From: Ignavibacteria bacterium UBA2333
GTDB taxonomy: Bacteria; Bacteroidota; Ignavibacteria; Kapaibacteriales; Kapaibacteriaceae
Length of the DNA stretch: 64,000 nt
Assembly (NCBI GenBank): GCA_002344895.1
Contig: DDUR01000034.1
Span: forward strand, 115,587 to 179,586
Reading direction: 5' to 3'
Shown here: in pieces, positions 60,660-64,000 of the stretch
How the letters are laid out: every line of letters starts with the position of its first letter
How positions within the stretch are numbered: position 1 is the first letter of the stretch
Made by a program: the position numbers and the translations under genes
The notes under the pieces: generated by a model
Database searches by the model: none
What the model was told of the DNA's origin: nothing
The model's input: the letters and a program-made list of their open reading frames with translations, nothing else

Positions 60660-63065
60660 ATGACAGAACGAACCATCATAGAGCATCAACATTCAACGCG
60701 GGCAGTATGCCTGCATTGTGGTGAAGAATGTGGTGCGAGGAGTATTTCCACACCTGATGGGGCATTTTGCTGTACAGGTTGTGAGGCTGTCTATCGCATC
60801 TTGAGTGAACATAACCTTTGTGATTATTACGTCGTAGGTGACGAATCGACACGGCATCGTCGGCCGTCGTTTCGTCGGGACGACTATGCTCTGCTCGATC
60901 AGAGTGACGTGAAGACACGATACATTGAGTATGCAGACGATGAACGGGAGAACCTACGATTTGATGTACCAAATCTGCACTGCGTATCGTGTATATGGTT
61001 GTTGGACCGCCTTCACGAATTCGATCCGGGAATCTTGGTTTCGACTGCTGACATGTCGAGAAGACAGGTTGCCGTACGAATACATCCACAAATCACGACG
61101 GTTCGTAACGTAGCAGAACTGCTTGCGCAGTTGGGTTATCCGCCGGTTGTTCGCGCTGAATCTTCACATCATGAAGATCAACAACGTCAACAAGAGCGTC
61201 GTTCACTCTATCTCAGGATGGGTGTTGCAGGTTTTGCTGCCGGCAACATCATGCTCTTTGGTATATCGAAGTACCTAGCAGGCGGAGCATTACCTCCTTC
61301 ACTCAGTCTGCTGTTTAACATCCTGAGCATTACACTCGCAACTCCGGTCGTCGTGTTTTCTGCATCTCCATGGTGGCGAAGTGCATGGGGTGCCGTGTCA
61401 CACCGTCGAATAAATCTTGATGTGCCTGTTGCGCTCGGCATCGCCGCCATCTTCCTTCGCAGTCTCGTTGATATCATTCTCGGCACGGGAGATGGATACC
61501 TTGACTCGTTCGCAGGATTGGTCTTCTTTCTACTCATTGGACGACTCTTTCAAACGAAGGCATATGATAGTATATCGTTTGATAGAACGTATCGCTCGTT
61601 TTTTCCGATGTACGTTCGTCGTGAACGCCATTCTGCTGTAACAACAGTACCCATCGATGATATCGTCCCGGGCGATACGATGATCGTTCGTCATGGCGAA
61701 GTCATTGCAGCAGACAGTGTTGTCATCAGTCGTGGTGGATATGTTGACTACTCGTTTGTGACGGGTGAATCGGCACCGGTTGAGTGTGTTGAGGGTACCT
61801 ATGTGTATGCTGGTGCTCGTGTCACAGGACGGGCAATACGGTGTACGGCAACGGCAGCAGCAGCTCGGTCGTACTTGGCAACGTTGTGGGAACAATCTGG
61901 ATCGTCCGTACCACGGTCATCTCTTCTTCGGTTATCAGATCGATTTGCCTCTGTGTTCACAGCGCTTGCGCTGACGATAGCAATTGGTGGTGCGGTATTG
62001 TATCTGCCAGACGTGACTGCTGCACTGGACGTCTTTACTGCAGTCCTCATCATCGCATGTCCCTGCGCACTTACCCTAGCTGCACCAATTACATTGGGCA
62101 CGGCAATGGGACAGCTTGGACGACAAAAAATCTGGCTCAAGAATACGGCAACAGTTGTCCAGCTTGCAGGTGTTGACGCTGTTGTCTTCGACAAAACCGG
62201 AACACTCACGTACGGCGATCTTGTCCTCACGCGTCAGGGAGATCCTCTGCCCGATGACGTTGAGTTGGCAATCCGCCGGGTTGCAGCTTCGAGTTCACAT
62301 CCAGTAAGTCGTGCACTCGCAGCTGACATGTCTGAACCTGCCGATGATGTTGAGGAAGGACAACAAGCCATTCGGGGACATGCGCTTGGTTATGATGTTA
62401 TACTTGGTTCGGCTGACGCATTACGTCATCAGGGTTATACCACTGACGAAGTACCACGTGCTATTGTACATGCTGCCGTTAATGGAGAATATGTGGGCTG
62501 CTGGACGGCACAATCTGCCATGCGAGCAAGAATGGATGTGTCGATTCAGCGTTTACGTTCCGATGGTATCGTTACGATGTTAGCTTCCGGGGATACAGAT
62601 CGTGAAGCAGAACTCTTTGCGTCTGCCTTTGAGCAGAGTGAGATGATCTTCTCTGCGTCACCTGACACAAAACAACATCTTGTCAGTACACTTCGTGCAG
62701 ACGGCCATCACGTCCTCATGATGGGTGACGGACTCAATGACGCACTCGCAATGTCAGCAGCAGATGTTGCCGTTGCCGTGACGGATGCAACAGCGACACT
62801 CGTTCCGGCCTGTGACGTGATCGTTGATGGCGACAGTGCGCATCATATCGACAAGATTATTCGATACAGCCAAACGATGAAGAAGTTTATCTTCATCAAC
62901 CTTGGTGTGTCGGTAGTATACAACACTCTCGGGCTTACTATGGCTGTTTCTGGTATACTCACACCATTGGCAGCAGCAATCCTTATGCCTGTGAGTAACC
63001 TCACTGTGATTGGTATTGGAGTTGCGGCAGCTCGATGGTACGGCAGGAGGTCAGTATGGGAATAG
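60660..63065 (+). CDS. ccoI: P-type copper ATPase for cbb3 oxidase assembly
   Basis: 801 residues; exports Cu across the inner membrane for cbb3 oxidase maturation (FixI/CcoI branch). N-terminal Cys-rich part VCLHCGEECGARSISTPDGA with FCCTGCEAVY, then a heavy-metal-associated domain with LHCVSCIWLLDRL. Transmembrane CPC motif at 467-469 (IIACPCALTLAAPI), phosphorylation Asp511 in FDKTGTLTYGD, SSHPVSRALAADM for the ATP-binding His-Pro, and GDGLNDALAMSAADVAVAV near 690. Position directly before ccoS and ccoN supports the CcoI assignment over a general CopA. Confidence 0.93.
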   Translation: MTERTIIEHQHSTRAVCLHCGEECGARSISTPDGAFCCTGCEAVYRILSEHNLCDYYVVGDESTRHRRPSFRRDDYALLDQSDVKTRYIEYADDERENLRFDVPNLHCVSCIWLLDRLHEFDPGILVSTADMSRRQVAVRIHPQITTVRNVAELLAQLGYPPVVRAESSHHEDQQRQQERRSLYLRMGVAGFAAGNIMLFGISKYLAGGALPPSLSLLFNILSITLATPVVVFSASPWWRSAWGAVSHRRINLDVPVALGIAAIFLRSLVDIILGTGDGYLDSFAGLVFFLLIGRLFQTKAYDSISFDRTYRSFFPMYVRRERHSAVTTVPIDDIVPGDTMIVRHGEVIAADSVVISRGGYVDYSFVTGESAPVECVEGTYVYAGARVTGRAIRCTATAAAARSYLATLWEQSGSSVPRSSLLRLSDRFASVFTALALTIAIGGAVLYLPDVTAALDVFTAVLIIACPCALTLAAPITLGTAMGQLGRQKIWLKNTATVVQLAGVDAVVFDKTGTLTYGDLVLTRQGDPLPDDVELAIRRVAASSSHPVSRALAADMSEPADDVEEGQQAIRGHALGYDVILGSADALRHQGYTTDEVPRAIVHAAVNGEYVGCWTAQSAMRARMDVSIQRLRSDGIVTMLASGDTDREAELFASAFEQSEMIFSASPDTKQHLVSTLRADGHHVLMMGDGLNDALAMSAADVAVAVTDATATLVPACDVIVDGDSAHHIDKIIRYSQTMKKFIFINLGVSVVYNTLGLTMAVSGILTPLAAAILMPVSNLTVIGIGVAAARWYGRRSVWE

Positions 63066-63253
63066 TCCTGCTCCTGGTTATCTGCTCCTTGATCATCTCC
63101 GGCGGCTTTCTCCTTGCCTTCCTATGGGCGACGCGCACCGGACAGTATGATGATATGGCAACTCCCGCCATTCGGATGATTTACGACGACACAACAGCAA
63201 CACATCGTTCACGTTCAGACAAGGAACACCATGGCTACGACGATACGCTCTGA
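63056..63253 (+). CDS. ccoS: cbb3-type cytochrome oxidase assembly protein CcoS
   Basis: 65 residues: MGIVLLLVICSLIISGGFLL, one membrane helix, then FLWATRTGQYDDMATPAIRM, the family signature (F-x-W-A-x-x-x-G-Q-[FY]-D-D). Strong ribosome site AGGAGG six bases before the ATG at 63056; the alternative start at 63035 lies inside ccoI. The C-terminal tail is polar and probably cytoplasmic. Overlaps ccoI by 10 bp and ccoN by 23 bp. Needed for cofactor insertion into the oxidase. Confidence 0.9.
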   Translation: MGIVLLLVICSLIISGGFLLAFLWATRTGQYDDMATPAIRMIYDDTTATHRSRSDKEHHGYDDTL

Positions 63254-64000
63254 GGGGGCTATCGAAGGAGCGGAGAAGTTTTCGTACGACAATGGAATTG
63301 TACGACTCTTTGCTATTGCGACGGCAGTGTGGGGCATTGTAGGCATGCTAGTTGGCATCCTGGTTGCCATACACCTCTTTGCTCCCAACTATCTCGGTTT
63401 TGTGCCCGAGTTGTCCTATGGTAGGCTCCGTCCGCTGCACACAAATGCCGTGATCTTTGCCTTTGCCGGCAATGCCATCTTTGTTGGTGTGTATTATTCA
63501 CTGCAACGTCTCTGTAAAACAAGGATGTTCAGTGACGTGCTGAGCAAGATTCACTTTTGGGGATGGCAGCTCATTATCGTTTCTGCCGCTCTCACTCTTC
63601 CGTTGGGATTTACATCGTCGAAGGAGTACGCTGAACTTGAGTGGCCAATAGACATTGCTATTGCCGTCGTCTGGATCATCTTTGGCTGGAACATGTTGGC
63701 GACAATTGCGCGTCGGCGTGAGAAACACATGTACGTTGCTATCTGGTTCTACATAGCAACCTTTCTTACGGTAGCACTGCTCCACGTCGTGAACAGCTTT
63801 GAGCTGCCTGTTTCATTGCTGAAGAGTTATTCAGCGTATGCAGGTGTCCAGGATGCACTTGTCCAATGGTGGTATGGACACAATGCCGTAGCCTTCTTTC
63901 TGACAACGCCGTTCCTGGGAATCATGTACTACTTCATTCCCAAGGCGGCAGAACGTCCAGTGTATTCGTATCGACTGTCCATCATTCACTTCTGGGCACT
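63231..64000 (+). CDS. ccoN: cbb3-type cytochrome c oxidase subunit I (5' part)
   Basis: First 256 residues of the catalytic subunit, cut by the right edge. ATG at 63231, inside the end of ccoS. Residues: DNGIVRLFAIATAVWGIVGM (helix 1), YGRLRPLHTNAVIFAFAGNA with His70, a likely low-spin haem ligand, FWGWQLIIVSAALTLPLGFT, EWPIDIAIAVVWIIFGWNML, and WYGHNAVAFFLTTPFLGIMY with the His expected at the active-site metal. The enzyme reduces O2 at high affinity, suiting microaerobic growth. Whether ccoO is fused downstream cannot be seen. Confidence 0.94.
   Translation, partial: MATTIRSEGAIEGAEKFSYDNGIVRLFAIATAVWGIVGMLVGILVAIHLFAPNYLGFVPELSYGRLRPLHTNAVIFAFAGNAIFVGVYYSLQRLCKTRMFSDVLSKIHFWGWQLIIVSAALTLPLGFTSSKEYAELEWPIDIAIAVVWIIFGWNMLATIARRREKHMYVAIWFYIATFLTVALLHVVNSFELPVSLLKSYSAYAGVQDALVQWWYGHNAVAFFLTTPFLGIMYYFIPKAAERPVYSYRLSIIHFWA

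Overview
The window looks like a chromosomal segment of a Gram-negative FCB-group bacterium (Bacteroidota/Chlorobiota/Ignavibacteria side; Candidatus Kapaibacteriota is my best guess, not proven). The reasons are type IX secretion (T9SS) C-terminal tails on several secreted proteins, a PorZ-like propeller, a type III glutamine synthetase, a fused E1 alpha/beta dehydrogenase, a TopA with C-terminal repeats and no zinc fingers, and at least 13 Bacteroidota-style -7 promoter elements (TAnnTTTG) immediately upstream of genes. There is no transposase, integrase, CRISPR array or rRNA. One tRNA-Leu(GAG) is present. Coding density is very high, and many neighbouring genes overlap by 4 bp (ATGA or GTGA).

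Layout. 1-4.2 kb: dxs (cut by the left edge), a large OmpA-family protein and a divergent beta-barrel protein. 4.2-6.4 kb: an APC permease and a LysE exporter. 6.5-13.2 kb: a probable envelope operon of OmpA paralogue, DUF1800, DUF1501 (Tat plus T9SS tail) and a Tat/lipoprotein FAD oxidoreductase. 13.3-15.6 kb: two paralogous DUF4382-like lipoproteins and a small outer-membrane protein. 15.7-17.3 kb: tRNA-Leu and isocitrate dehydrogenase. 17.4-25.3 kb, minus strand: murI-oppB-oppC-holA-NTF2-like-PHP-ribH-porZ-like. 25.3-33 kb, plus strand: histidine kinase, ileS, a histone H1-like protein that may be joined to a DksA-like protein by a frameshift, lspA, an RluD-like synthase and convergent mtgA. 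33.7-36.4 kb: Lrp-type regulator and glnN. 36.4-41.1 kb: T9SS Ig-like protein and topA. 41.2-43.6 kb: fur and speA, divergent. 43.6-52.1 kb, minus strand: purine nucleoside phosphorylase, lipoprotein, ribD, TPR protein, a 12-fold GxDxY-repeat/HEAT protein and NFACT. 52.1-56 kb: yicC, gmk and the fused E1. 56-60 kb: T9SS protein with two C39-like domains, and a DNRLRE lipoprotein. 60.1-64 kb: Rrf2 regulator, then ccoI-ccoS-ccoN for cbb3 oxidase (ccoN cut by the right edge).

Three observations stand out. (1) A 14-bp element, consensus GGGGCRRADGGGGC, occurs about 13 times, plus looser copies, in both orientations and several reading frames, always inside genes; this points to selection on the DNA. 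(2) Start codons fall into two classes: leaderless ones 3-7 nt after a TAnnTTTG element, and others with strong Shine-Dalgarno sequences. (3) The histone-like ORF ends beside an A10 run, and the DksA-like reading frame is open right through that run, so a -1 slip would fuse the two. No mobile or defence system was found.
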